Shown: one piece after another, positions 1 to 7,204 of the stretch
Layout of the letters: each line of letters opens with the position of its first letter
How positions within the stretch are numbered: the first letter of the stretch is position 1
From: Clostridia bacterium
GTDB lineage: Bacteria; Bacillota; Clostridia; Oscillospirales; Acutalibacteraceae
DNA length: 10,365 nt
Direction of reading: 5' to 3'
Assembly (NCBI GenBank): GCA_900759575.1
Contig: CAAEVU010000182.1
Span: 1-10,365 of the forward strand
Made by a program: the position numbers and the translations under genes
Notes under the pieces: model-generated
Database searches by the model: none
The model's input: only the letters and a program-made list of their open reading frames with translations
Told to the model about the DNA's origin: nothing

Positions 1-1323
1 AGCTTCCTCAATGGGAGGCTCCACCAAATTGTCGTTAATGAGAAAATGTTCCGGCATAGCGATCTCGACCGGTTCGCCCAACGTCCGGGGATCGGTGAGA
101 ACTCCCGTCAAAGCGGAAGCTGCTGCGGTTTCCGGACTCACCAGATACACTTGCGCATCGGCAGTACCACTGCGGCCTTCAAAGTTCCGGTTGAAGGTGC
201 GCAAAGAGACGCCAGCGGAATTGGGGGACTGGCCCATGCCAATGCAGGGACCGCAAGCACATTCCAAAATCCGGGCACCGGCAGCGATCATATCCGCTAA
301 AGCGCCGTTAAGAGCCAGCATATTGTAAACCTGCTTGGAACCGCAGCCAATGGTCAAGCTCACATCCGGATGAACTGTTTTGCCCTTCAAAATGGCTGCA
401 ACACGCATCATGTCCAAATAGGAAGAGTTGGTGCAGGAACCAATGCAGCACTGATCGATGTGAATGGGCCCAATCTCAGTGACGGATTCCACCGCGTCAG
501 GGCTGTGGGGGCAAGCGGCCAAGGGCTCCAAGGCAGAAAGATCCAATTCGATGATCTCGTCGTATACCGCATCCTCATCGGATTTCAATTCTTTCCAGCA
601 ATCGCCCCGGCCTTGGGCTTCCAAAAATTCCCGGGTGATCTCATCGGAGGGGAAAATAGACGTGGTAGCGCCGAGTTCTGTTCCCATGTTTGTGATGGTG
701 GCACGCTCCGGTACAGAAAGAGTTTTAACGCCCTCGCCGCCGTACTCGATAATTTTACCAACGCCGCCCTTCACACTCATTTTCTGCAGAACAGCCAGGA
801 TCACATCTTTTGCAGAAACCCAGGGAGAAAGCTTGCCACGGAGATTTATTTTTGTCATCTTGGGCATATTGATATGATATTCCCCGCCGCCCATAGCAAC
901 AGCAACATCCAGGCCGCCGGCGCCAAATGCCAGCATGCCAATGCCGCCGCCAGTGGGAGTGTGGCTGTCCGAACCGATCAGGGTCTTACCGGGGATGCCG
1001 AAGCGTTCCAGATGGACCTGATGACAGATGCCGTTGCCCGGCCGAGAGAAATAGATGCCGTGCTTTTTAGCAACAGACTGGATAAAACGGTGGTCATCCG
1101 CATTTTCAAAGCCACTTTGCAGGGTGTTGTGGTCGATGTAAGCCACGCTTCGTTCCGTTTTGACACGGGGTACGCCCATAGCCTCAAATTCCAAATAAGC
1201 CATTGTACCAGTAGCGTCTTGGGTCAAGGTCTGGTCAATGCGCAGACCGATATCTTCGCCCACCTTCATCTCACCGCTGACCAGATGATCCGCGATGATT
1301 TTCTGTGCAAGAGTTCTGCCCAT
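1..1323 (-). CDS. acn: Aconitate hydratase, Aquifex/putative type (3' end cut off by window)
   Basis: Interconverts citrate and isocitrate through cis-aconitate with a [4Fe-4S] cluster in the cytoplasm, probably to supply 2-oxoglutarate for glutamate synthesis. The frame is open from the ATG at 1323 to the window edge, giving 441 residues without a stop. The aconitase signature GSDSHTPTGGGIGM lies at about 117-130. The cluster cysteines are in GSCTNSS (C297) and CGPCIG (C357, C360). YIDHNTLQ at 63-70 and the overall order fit the roughly 640-residue bacterial 'putative aconitase' family better than LeuC. The missing part would be the C-terminal swivel domain. The start is set by AAGGAAGG about 8 nt upstream. 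It is transcribed from its own promoter (1393-1421). A homoaconitase or isopropylmalate dehydratase large subunit is a less likely alternative, because the leuC-type partner arrangement is not seen here. Confidence 0.93.
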   Translation of the reverse strand, partial: MGRTLAQKIIADHLVSGEMKVGEDIGLRIDQTLTQDATGTMAYLEFEAMGVPRVKTERSVAYIDHNTLQSGFENADDHRFIQSVAKKHGIYFSRPGNGICHQVHLERFGIPGKTLIGSDSHTPTGGGIGMLAFGAGGLDVAVAMGGGEYHINMPKMTKINLRGKLSPWVSAKDVILAVLQKMSVKGGVGKIIEYGGEGVKTLSVPERATITNMGTELGATTSIFPSDEITREFLEAQGRGDCWKELKSDEDAVYDEIIELDLSALEPLAACPHSPDAVESVTEIGPIHIDQCCIGSCTNSSYLDMMRVAAILKGKTVHPDVSLTIGCGSKQVYNMLALNGALADMIAAGARILECACGPCIGMGQSPNSAGVSLRTFNRNFEGRSGTADAQVYLVSPETAAASALTGVLTDPRTLGEPVEIAMPEHFLINDNLVEPPIEEA

Positions 1324-1338
1324 GGAGATCCTTCCTTT

Positions 1339-1355
1339 ACAAATTATTTATTTGT
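1339..1355. repeat. AT-rich inverted repeat in the acn 5' leader
   Basis: ACAAAT and ATTTGT form perfect 6-bp arms around a 5-nt loop. The repeat lies between the acn promoter and its ribosome binding site and touches the latter. It could be an operator half-site pair or a weak mRNA hairpin. An all-A/T stem with one G-C pair is not strong, so function is uncertain. Confidence 0.35.
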
Positions 1356-1392
1356 TCACTTTTCTACACTAAAGAATAAAACTATAAAAGAT

Positions 1393-1421
1393 ATTATCGC
1401 CGAAAACTGGCTTCCTGTCAA
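1393..1421 (-). promoter_or_regulatory. Sigma-A-type promoter of acn
   Basis: Read on the minus strand, TTGACA (1421-1416) is a perfect -35. A 17-bp spacer follows, then GATAAT (1398-1393), a 5/6 match to the -10 consensus. Transcription would start near 1386, leaving a leader of about 60 nt before the acn ATG. This is the best promoter match in the window and indicates that acn is transcribed independently of the upstream permease gene. Confidence 0.8.
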
Positions 1422-1459
1422 TGTTCTAGGCCGGATTTTCGAAGAGAAGTTCTAATTTT

Positions 1460-2398
1460 TTAAAAGAACGCCAACTCTTTTAAGAAGAAAATCAACAAAA
1501 ACATGGTGCCGATGGACAGGATAGAGCTAAACACCACAAGTTGTCCGGCAAGTTTGTCGTCGCCGCCCATCTGTTGCGCCATTGTAAAGGACGATACCGC
1601 GATAGGCGCGCCAAAAACCGTAAGGAGAACCGCCAAAGGCGCACCACGGAACCCCAGCAGCAGCGCGATTCCCAAAAACAGCGCGGGGAATACCAGGAGC
1701 TTTGCCCCCAGCACAATGAGCAGTTCCTTGATGTAACGGCCCACGTCTCCAAAGCTGAAAGAAGCACCCAAAATCACAAACGCCAGGGGAGTGGCAATGG
1801 AAGACAGATCGGACATGGTATCATAAATGGGAGTGGGGATGGGAATACGTAGAACCACAAACACAATGCCCAACACAGATCCGATGATCAACGGGTTGGT
1901 GACGATGCCCACCAGGATCTTTCCCACATTGGGTTTCTTCCCATTGAAGATTTCCAGGGAAACCACTGCCAGCACGTTATAGAGCGGGATAATAACCGCG
2001 ATCAAGATGGATGCCAATCCCGCAGCCGTATCTCCAAACAAGGCAGTGCTAATGGGAATTCCGAACAGTACGAAATTACTCCGGAACATGCCTTGCAGCA
2101 TAACACCCCTGCGAGAATTGTCTTTTTCCAGAAGTATCGCCAGACAAAGGGAAAGCACAAATTGAATCAGCACCCCCGTCACTGCGTAAAGCAGCAGCTG
2201 GGAGTTAAAACTCTCCGCCAGCTCTGTGTTATAGATGTTGCAAAACACCAAAAGCGGCAAGAAGATTTTAAAAATCACTTTGTTTACTTGTTTGACAGAC
2301 GTTTCGTTCATCATTCCCGTCAATTTGATGACATAGCCCAGCGCCATCAACAGGAACAAGGGAAGCACAATCTCCAAAGAAATGATCAAGCTTTCCAT
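1460..2398 (-). CDS. AEC (auxin efflux carrier) family transporter
   Basis: Integral membrane permease of the AEC/bile-acid-arsenite-riboflavin superfamily. Bacterial members are usually annotated as malate or other organic-anion transporters, but the substrate cannot be read from this sequence. The protein is about 312 residues, the normal length, and almost entirely hydrophobic with roughly ten membrane segments. It starts with the family-like ESLIISLEIVLPLFLLMALGY. The C-terminal half carries PLAFVILGASF and the TVFGAPIAVSSFTMAQQMGG stretch typical of the second repeat. The start is ambiguous: GGAGGAG (2418-2412) lies 13 nt before the ATG at 2398 and only 1 nt before an in-frame GTG at 2410. 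I prefer the ATG because it matches family N-termini. Lying next to aconitase on the same strand makes a di- or tricarboxylate substrate plausible, but that is inference. Confidence 0.88.
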   Translation of the reverse strand: MESLIISLEIVLPLFLLMALGYVIKLTGMMNETSVKQVNKVIFKIFLPLLVFCNIYNTELAESFNSQLLLYAVTGVLIQFVLSLCLAILLEKDNSRRGVMLQGMFRSNFVLFGIPISTALFGDTAAGLASILIAVIIPLYNVLAVVSLEIFNGKKPNVGKILVGIVTNPLIIGSVLGIVFVVLRIPIPTPIYDTMSDLSSIATPLAFVILGASFSFGDVGRYIKELLIVLGAKLLVFPALFLGIALLLGFRGAPLAVLLTVFGAPIAVSSFTMAQQMGGDDKLAGQLVVFSSILSIGTMFLLIFFLKELAFF

Positions 2399-2437
2399 AA
2401 AACAACCCACTCTCCTCCATCCAAAAGGTTAAATAAA

Positions 2438-2466
2438 ATTATACCACCATTAAATAGGATAGGCAA
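2438..2466 (-). promoter_or_regulatory. Promoter of the AEC transporter gene
   Basis: On the minus strand, TTGCCT (2466-2461, 4/6 match) is followed by a 17-bp spacer and a perfect TATAAT (2443-2438). Transcription would begin near 2431, about 33 nt upstream of the ATG. It is back-to-back with the tepA operon promoter, with about 80 bp between the two -10 boxes. Confidence 0.7.
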
Positions 2467-2487
2467 TTCAAACTTCCCTTTTAGAGA

Positions 2488-2502
2488 AAGTGCTTTTCAC
2501 TT
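2488..2502. repeat. Short dyad AAGTG-N5-CACTT at the tepA promoter -35
   Basis: Perfect 5-bp arms around CTTTT overlap the first bases of the tepA operon -35 box and lie between the two divergent promoters. The position suits an operator. However, 5-bp arms arise often by chance and no regulator gene is visible in the window. Confidence 0.25.
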
Positions 2503-2529
2503 GCCCTTCCTGGAAACTGATGCTATAAT
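2501..2529 (+). promoter_or_regulatory. Promoter of the tepA-uppP-ftsK operon
   Basis: TTGCCC (2501-2506, 4/6 match), a 17-bp spacer and a perfect TATAAT (2524-2529). The -10 is preceded directly by TGC, giving an extended -10 (TGn) element that compensates for the weaker -35. The predicted start near 2536 leaves a leader of about 90 nt before the tepA ATG. I see no riboswitch fold or convincing attenuator in that leader. Confidence 0.72.
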
Positions 2530-2624
2530 AAACTAGCTTTGGTATGCTCTGGAGCTTTTTTCACCGTCCTGTATGTTTTTACTGGTTTTCTGGCAGACTA
2601 TCTTTTGTAAAGGAGGATGCTGCC

Positions 2625-3416
2625 ATGAAAAAGGACGATGAAAAGAAGCTGCGCCGTTTGGCATTGAACGCCATGGAGGAAACAGAGGATTCGGAAGAAA
2701 ACTCGGAACCATCCCAACGCCCTCTTGTTCAAGACGGATCTGTCACCACACGGTGCAATGGCCGGACCATTCATTGCTTGACCATTATCGGCCAGATCGA
2801 AGGGCATTACATTTTGCCCTCCCAAAACAAAACCACCAAGTATGAACATGTGATACCCCAGATCGTGGCGGTGGAAGAAGACCCGCAAATCGATGGGCTT
2901 CTGATGCTGCTCAATACCGTAGGGGGAGACGTGGAAGCCGGCTTGGCGCTGGCGGAACTTGTGGCCGGGATGAAAAAGCCCACTGTGTCTTTGGTTTTGG
3001 GCGGAGGCCATTCCATTGGCGTGCCCTTGGCGGTGGCGGCCAAACGGTCGTTTATTGCGGAATCCGCCTCCATGACCATTCATCCTGTGCGAATGAACGG
3101 CTTGGTGTTGGGGATTCCCCAAACGCTGGAATATTTCCGCAGGATGCAGGACCGCATCACAAACTTTGTCATACAGAACTCCAATATTACCAAGGAGCGT
3201 TTTACCAGCCTGGCAATGAATACTCAGGAGTTGGTGATGGATGTAGGCACTGTGCTGGACGGTCCCGATGCGGTGGAAGAAGGGTTGATCGATTCTCTGG
3301 GCTCCCTTTCCGACGCCATGGACTGTTTGGGACAGATGATCGACCAAAACCGAAAGCGGCAAAATTTCGGAGCCAAAACAACCAACAAAACAACAAAAAA
3401 GAAAAAAGCAGAGTGA
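2625..3416 (+). CDS. tepA: ClpP-like translocation-enhancing serine protease TepA
   Basis: A 263-residue member of the ClpP/crotonase fold serine proteases, homologous to Bacillus TepA (YmfB), which is linked to protein export and sporulation. There is no signal peptide, so it should act in the cytoplasm. After an acidic, charged first 35 residues, the ClpP core runs from about 47 to 240. The nucleophile is in GGGHSIGVP (S130), the histidine in MTIHPVR (H153), and the likely acid is D206 in MDVGTVLDG. The oxyanion-loop motif NTVGGDVEAG is at 97-106. A lysine/threonine-rich tail (about 250-263) is encoded by an A-rich run. The start is decided by AAAGGAGG (2609-2616), 8 nt before the ATG; an in-frame ATG at 2544 has no ribosome binding site. 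It is the first gene of the operon. The tepA to spoIIIE/ftsK linkage also occurs in Bacillus. Confidence 0.9.
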   Translation: MKKDDEKKLRRLALNAMEETEDSEENSEPSQRPLVQDGSVTTRCNGRTIHCLTIIGQIEGHYILPSQNKTTKYEHVIPQIVAVEEDPQIDGLLMLLNTVGGDVEAGLALAELVAGMKKPTVSLVLGGGHSIGVPLAVAAKRSFIAESASMTIHPVRMNGLVLGIPQTLEYFRRMQDRITNFVIQNSNITKERFTSLAMNTQELVMDVGTVLDGPDAVEEGLIDSLGSLSDAMDCLGQMIDQNRKRQNFGAKTTNKTTKKKKAE

Positions 3417-3421
3417 TAAAC

Positions 3422-3438
3422 CGGCGGTACATCCGCCG
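3422..3438 (+). other. GC-rich hairpin between tepA and uppP
   Basis: CGGCGG-TACAT-CCGCCG forms a perfect 6-bp all-GC stem with a 5-nt loop, starting 5 nt after the tepA stop and ending about 8 nt before the uppP ribosome binding site. No U-run follows, so it is not an intrinsic terminator. It could stabilise an upstream mRNA end or modulate uppP translation. Confidence 0.5.
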
Positions 3439-3458
3439 TTACATAGAAGGAGGAGTTT

Positions 3459-4403
3459 ATGACCATCTTCGAAGCAATCATCTTAGGCATTATTCAGGGA
3501 GCCACCGAATTTTTACCCGTGTCCAGCAGCGGCCATTTGTCCATCTGCAAGCATCTGTTTGGCATTGAGCTGCCTGGGATCCTTTTTGACGTAATGCTTC
3601 ACCTGGGCACATTGATTGCCGTGGTGTTTGTTTACCGGGAGCTGATTTGGCGGCTGATCAAGGAACTGGGTTCCCTGTGCGTTGATATTGTTCACGGTCA
3701 ATTCAAATGGAGCGAAATGAACCACGACCGCCGTTTGATTTTCATGCTGATCATTGGCCTTCTGCCTCTGTTTTTGATGTTTCTTCCCATTCCCGGCACG
3801 GGCATGGACATCAAAGGGCTGTCAGAGACTTTGGGGTCCGACTCCGACATTTTAGTGGAAGGTCTTGCCTTGCTGGCCACCAGCGCGCTGCTTTTCGCTG
3901 GTATCCAAGCCAACAAGCGGGTCAAACAGATCCACAGCCGGAAAGATGCTTCCGGACGCATGGTCAGAAGCAATGGCCGCAAGAAGATCCACACTGTCGA
4001 CGCCATCCTGATCGGTATTACCCAGTGCCTGGCCGCAGTGTTCCCCGGGCTTTCCCGGTCCGGTTCTACCTTGTCCGTGGGTCTGCTGCGGGGAATCAAC
4101 CAACAGACCGCGTTGGACTATTCTTTTGTGTTGGGCATTCCTTCCATTGCTGCTGCGGCTCTGGTCTCTCTGTTGGACATGGGAGAACAGGCTGACGCAG
4201 TGGGGGCAGGTGCACTGATCGTTGGCGTGATCACTGCGGCAATCGTGGGATTCCTTGCCATTAAACTGCTCAAATGGATTGTCACCACCAACAAACTGCA
4301 TGTTTTTGCCTTTTACACGTTGATCGCCGGCGCCCTTGTGACCATTATCGGCATCATTGAACATATCACCGGAAACAACCTGTTTACCGGACTGCCTTTG
4401 TAA
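3459..4403 (+). CDS. uppP: Undecaprenyl-diphosphate phosphatase UppP (BacA)
   Basis: Membrane enzyme that dephosphorylates undecaprenyl diphosphate to regenerate the lipid carrier for peptidoglycan and other envelope polymers; overproduction confers bacitracin resistance in other bacteria. The signature GATEFLPVSSSGHL is at 14-27 (E17, S24, H26) and the second catalytic motif FPGLSRSGST at 195-204 (R200). The first position of the E-x3-E pair is Q13 here, a common variant in Gram-positive homologues. Hydrophobic segments occupy most of the rest. At 314 residues it is about 40 longer than the E. coli enzyme. The extra length lies in hydrophilic stretches around 75-91 and a basic loop at about 151-178. 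AAGGAGGAG (3447-3455) lies just before the ATG. It is the second gene of the operon. Confidence 0.95.
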   Translation: MTIFEAIILGIIQGATEFLPVSSSGHLSICKHLFGIELPGILFDVMLHLGTLIAVVFVYRELIWRLIKELGSLCVDIVHGQFKWSEMNHDRRLIFMLIIGLLPLFLMFLPIPGTGMDIKGLSETLGSDSDILVEGLALLATSALLFAGIQANKRVKQIHSRKDASGRMVRSNGRKKIHTVDAILIGITQCLAAVFPGLSRSGSTLSVGLLRGINQQTALDYSFVLGIPSIAAAALVSLLDMGEQADAVGAGALIVGVITAAIVGFLAIKLLKWIVTTNKLHVFAFYTLIAGALVTIIGIIEHITGNNLFTGLPL

Positions 4404-4426
4404 GAACGTCAAAATCGCTTGAGATC

Positions 4427-4432
4427 GGAGGG
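4427..4432 (+). promoter_or_regulatory. Ribosome binding site that fixes a TTG start for ftsK
   Basis: GGAGGG lies exactly 6 nt before the TTG at 4439. No ATG or GTG with a comparable site is available before the first membrane segment, and the lysine-rich N-terminus that the TTG adds is typical of FtsK-family proteins. Use of TTG suggests moderated translation initiation. Confidence 0.75.
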
Positions 4433-4438
4433 AAACTT

Positions 4439-7195
4439 TTGCCTGCAAAGAAAACAGCATCCAAATCGACGAAGAAGCCGGCGGCTAAGAGGACCCCGCC
4501 GGCCTCTTCCACGAAAAAGAAATCTGGAACACGGTCTAACACCGGAAAAGCCAGCCAAAATACCCATCTTTCCGCCGAAGCGATCCGGCAGAAAAATCAG
4601 ATCCGGGCAGTTGTGTTGTTCGCCTGTGCCATTTTGCTGGGATGCTTGGTGCTTATCCCGGGAGACAATCTGTGGCGTTGGGCACACAACGCTATTTTGG
4701 GACTTTTTGGAAGCTGGGCGCTGCTCTGGCCTGTGTTAATGATCTATGTGGCCGTGATCACCGCCATGGAAAAGCCCAGAGGGTCCATCAGCGGAAAGAT
4801 CTGGATGACCGTGTTGGTCATTGTGTTGTTCTGTACCACCGGGTTTATTTTTGGAAACCGTTCCATTCCCGATGGATTAAATCCCTGGGAATACATAAGT
4901 TATTTGTACACCCAGAACGCCAATACAGCCGGGGGAGTGCTGGGCGGTCTGCTTGGCCTGCCTTTGATCGCCGGAACCGGGGAAGTGGGGGCAAGGATCA
5001 TCATTGTGCTGCTCCTTTTCGTGGCAGTTATGATCCTTACCGGCACCACGCTTATCGGACTGTTCCGCACCATCAAAAAGCCTGTAGACGTGGTGTCGGA
5101 AGGATTGCAAAACGCCCGGCAACGCAGGGAAGAGGAGCGCCTTATCCTGGAGCGAAACTCGGACATCGATGTGCCATTGGAACCTCAGCTTCCAGCCCAT
5201 CCGGTGCGGGCGGATTCTACAGCTGCTTTCTTTCCACCGCCTCCTGAGAAGAAGAAAGTGGAAAAGAAAAACGATAAGCTTGACCGGCTGAAAGCTGTCT
5301 TTGGGGTAAACGAAACGGCGGAAGAACCCAAATCCACTGTTTCGGAAAATGGTGGTGCCCAGCCAGAACCTTCCCCTGCGGTCCAACAGCTCGAGGAAGG
5401 TACCCAAGCATTGGAGCGGGCACTGGAAGAGATCGACGAGATTCACATTCCCACGCCTCCGGTGGAGGCTGTCCGATCCCCTGTGCCAAAGGCAGAACCT
5501 GCTGTGACCGAGCCTCCCAAAGAAGAGAGTCCTGCCAAAGAGCCTGACCGTGTTGCCGCTGCCGTGGAAAGCGCGCCCATTCCCGATGACGTGAAAGAGC
5601 TGACGGAAAAATTCATGGAACAGCGTGAGAAAAACGACCGCAAGGAAGCTACCCCTGCGCAGCAAGCCTTGTATACAGGGGCGGAGCCTGCCAAGGTGGC
5701 ATATTGCTTCCCGCCGGTAACCATGTTGGCCGTAAGCCCCCATGGAAACCCCGCCTTGGAAACGGAAGAACTGCAAACCAATGGCCGTATCCTGGTGGAC
5801 ACCCTAAAGAGCTTTGGCGTGCAGACAAAGATTTTGGACATTTGCCGCGGCCCCGCGGTTACCCGGTATGAAATCCAGCCCGCGGCAGGTGTGAAAATCA
5901 GCAAGATCACAAACCTTGCTGATGATCTGGCTCTGAATCTGGCCGCTACCGGCGTGCGTATCGAAGCGCCCATTCCGGGAAAAGCCGCCGTAGGTATCGA
6001 AGTACCCAACAAGAGCCGAAGCACTGTGCGCATGCGGGAGTTGGTGGAATCCAATTCCTTCCAATCTTCCAAAAGCAAACTGTCTGTGGCACTAGGGCGG
6101 GACATTGCAGGACAACCGGTAATTGCCGACCTTGCCAAGATGCCCCACTTGCTCATCGCCGGTACCACTGGTTCCGGTAAATCCGTGTGCATCAACTCGT
6201 TGATCATCAGCATGTTGTATAAGGCCAGTCCCGATGAAGTCCGTTTCCTGATGATCGACCCCAAGGCTGTGGAACTTACCGAATATAACGGCATGCCCCA
6301 TATGTTGGTACCTGTGGTCACCGACCCCAGAAAGGCTTCCGGCGCATTGGGATGGGCCGTGTCGGAAATGATGAAGCGCTATAAGATCTTTTCCGAATTC
6401 AATGTGCGCAACTTGAAAGGGTATAATACTTTAGCTGCCTCCCAAAATTATCAGGACGAAAACGGCCAACCCATGCCGGCCATGCCACAGATCGTCATCA
6501 TCATCGATGAGCTGGCCGACTTGATGATGGCCGCGCCCAAAGAGGTGGAAGATTCCATCTGCCGGCTGGCCCAGTTGGCCCGTGCCGCCGGAATGCACTT
6601 GGTGGTCGCCACACAGCGTCCCTCTGTGGACGTGGTGACTGGCTTGATCAAGGCCAATATTCCCAGCCGTATTGCTTTGACAGTCTCCAATTCCGTTGAC
6701 TCCCGCACCATTTTGGACGCGGGCGGTGCAGAGAAATTGTTGGGCAACGGCGATATGCTCTTCGCTCCTGTGGGCGTGCAAAAACCTTTGCGTGTTCAGG
6801 GATGTTACGTTACAGACGAGGAAATCGCCTCTGTAGTGGAGTTTGTCAAAAAGACAAAGTCCATTGAATACGACGAAAAGGTAATTGAAGAAATCGAGCG
6901 CAACGCTGCCAGCGAAGCCAAGCACGATGACAATTCCGAAAACGACACCGGGGGAGACCCCATGATCGATGAAGCCATCAAATGTGTGGTGGAAGCAGGA
7001 CAAGCTTCCACATCTCTCTTGCAAAGACGGCTGCGCTTGGGCTATGCCCGGGCAGGCCGCTTGATCGACGAGATGGAACAACTGGGTGTGGTCGGCCCCC
7101 ACGAGGGTTCCAAGCCGCGGCAGGTTTTGATGACTTACGCCCAGTGGATGGAACGCAACATGCAGCACGGTGGCCCCAAAGAAGGGGAAGAATAG
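4439..7195 (+). CDS. ftsK: DNA translocase FtsK/SpoIIIE
   Basis: Septum-anchored hexameric ATPase that pumps double-stranded DNA during chromosome segregation or into the forespore. It has 918 residues. A very basic Ala/Lys/Ser/Thr-rich tail (2-42) is followed by four or five membrane segments (about 54-74, 86-109, 120-139, 163-179, 184-208) and a long Pro/Glu-rich linker (about 210-400). The translocase alpha/beta domains come next, with Walker A GTTGSGKS at 575-582 and Walker B VIIIDELAD at 686-694. The C-terminal gamma winged helix (about 840-905) contains QRRLRLGYARAGRLIDEME, the helix that reads chromosome polarity sequences in this family. All parts expected of a working protein are present. 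It starts at TTG, 36 nt after uppP. Whether it serves division or sporulation cannot be told from sequence alone. Confidence 0.96.
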   Translation: MPAKKTASKSTKKPAAKRTPPASSTKKKSGTRSNTGKASQNTHLSAEAIRQKNQIRAVVLFACAILLGCLVLIPGDNLWRWAHNAILGLFGSWALLWPVLMIYVAVITAMEKPRGSISGKIWMTVLVIVLFCTTGFIFGNRSIPDGLNPWEYISYLYTQNANTAGGVLGGLLGLPLIAGTGEVGARIIIVLLLFVAVMILTGTTLIGLFRTIKKPVDVVSEGLQNARQRREEERLILERNSDIDVPLEPQLPAHPVRADSTAAFFPPPPEKKKVEKKNDKLDRLKAVFGVNETAEEPKSTVSENGGAQPEPSPAVQQLEEGTQALERALEEIDEIHIPTPPVEAVRSPVPKAEPAVTEPPKEESPAKEPDRVAAAVESAPIPDDVKELTEKFMEQREKNDRKEATPAQQALYTGAEPAKVAYCFPPVTMLAVSPHGNPALETEELQTNGRILVDTLKSFGVQTKILDICRGPAVTRYEIQPAAGVKISKITNLADDLALNLAATGVRIEAPIPGKAAVGIEVPNKSRSTVRMRELVESNSFQSSKSKLSVALGRDIAGQPVIADLAKMPHLLIAGTTGSGKSVCINSLIISMLYKASPDEVRFLMIDPKAVELTEYNGMPHMLVPVVTDPRKASGALGWAVSEMMKRYKIFSEFNVRNLKGYNTLAASQNYQDENGQPMPAMPQIVIIIDELADLMMAAPKEVEDSICRLAQLARAAGMHLVVATQRPSVDVVTGLIKANIPSRIALTVSNSVDSRTILDAGGAEKLLGNGDMLFAPVGVQKPLRVQGCYVTDEEIASVVEFVKKTKSIEYDEKVIEEIERNAASEAKHDDNSENDTGGDPMIDEAIKCVVEAGQASTSLLQRRLRLGYARAGRLIDEMEQLGVVGPHEGSKPRQVLMTYAQWMERNMQHGGPKEGEE

Positions 7196-7204
7196 GCAAA
7201 CCCT

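Noticed and set aside
370..1455. A 361-codon open frame on the plus strand
   Set aside because: It is antisense to the aconitase gene, has no ribosome binding site, and its translation resembles no family, whereas the minus strand shows clear aconitase motifs.
1446..1468. GTTCT...AGAAC dyad at the end of the AEC gene as a terminator
   Set aside because: The stem is only 5 bp with an A/T-filled loop and no proper U-tract after it. Readthrough towards acn remains possible.
2546..2561. GCTC-TG-GAGC followed by six T in the tepA leader, as a possible attenuator
   Set aside because: The 2-nt loop cannot form, leaving at most a 3-bp stem, and wider pairings give only about 4 bp. This is too weak for an intrinsic terminator.
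2544..2624. A 27-codon N-terminal extension of tepA from an in-frame ATG at 2544
   Set aside because: No ribosome binding site precedes it, and a near-perfect AAAGGAGG is correctly placed for the ATG at 2625. The stretch is better read as untranslated leader.
2598..3362. A 254-codon open frame on the minus strand
   Set aside because: It lies opposite tepA, is rich in His/Gln/Gly as antisense shadows tend to be, and has no ribosome binding site.
7196..7204. A separate promoter for the MBL gene
   Set aside because: The gap to ftsK is only 9 nt, and I found no convincing -35/-10 pair in the end of ftsK.
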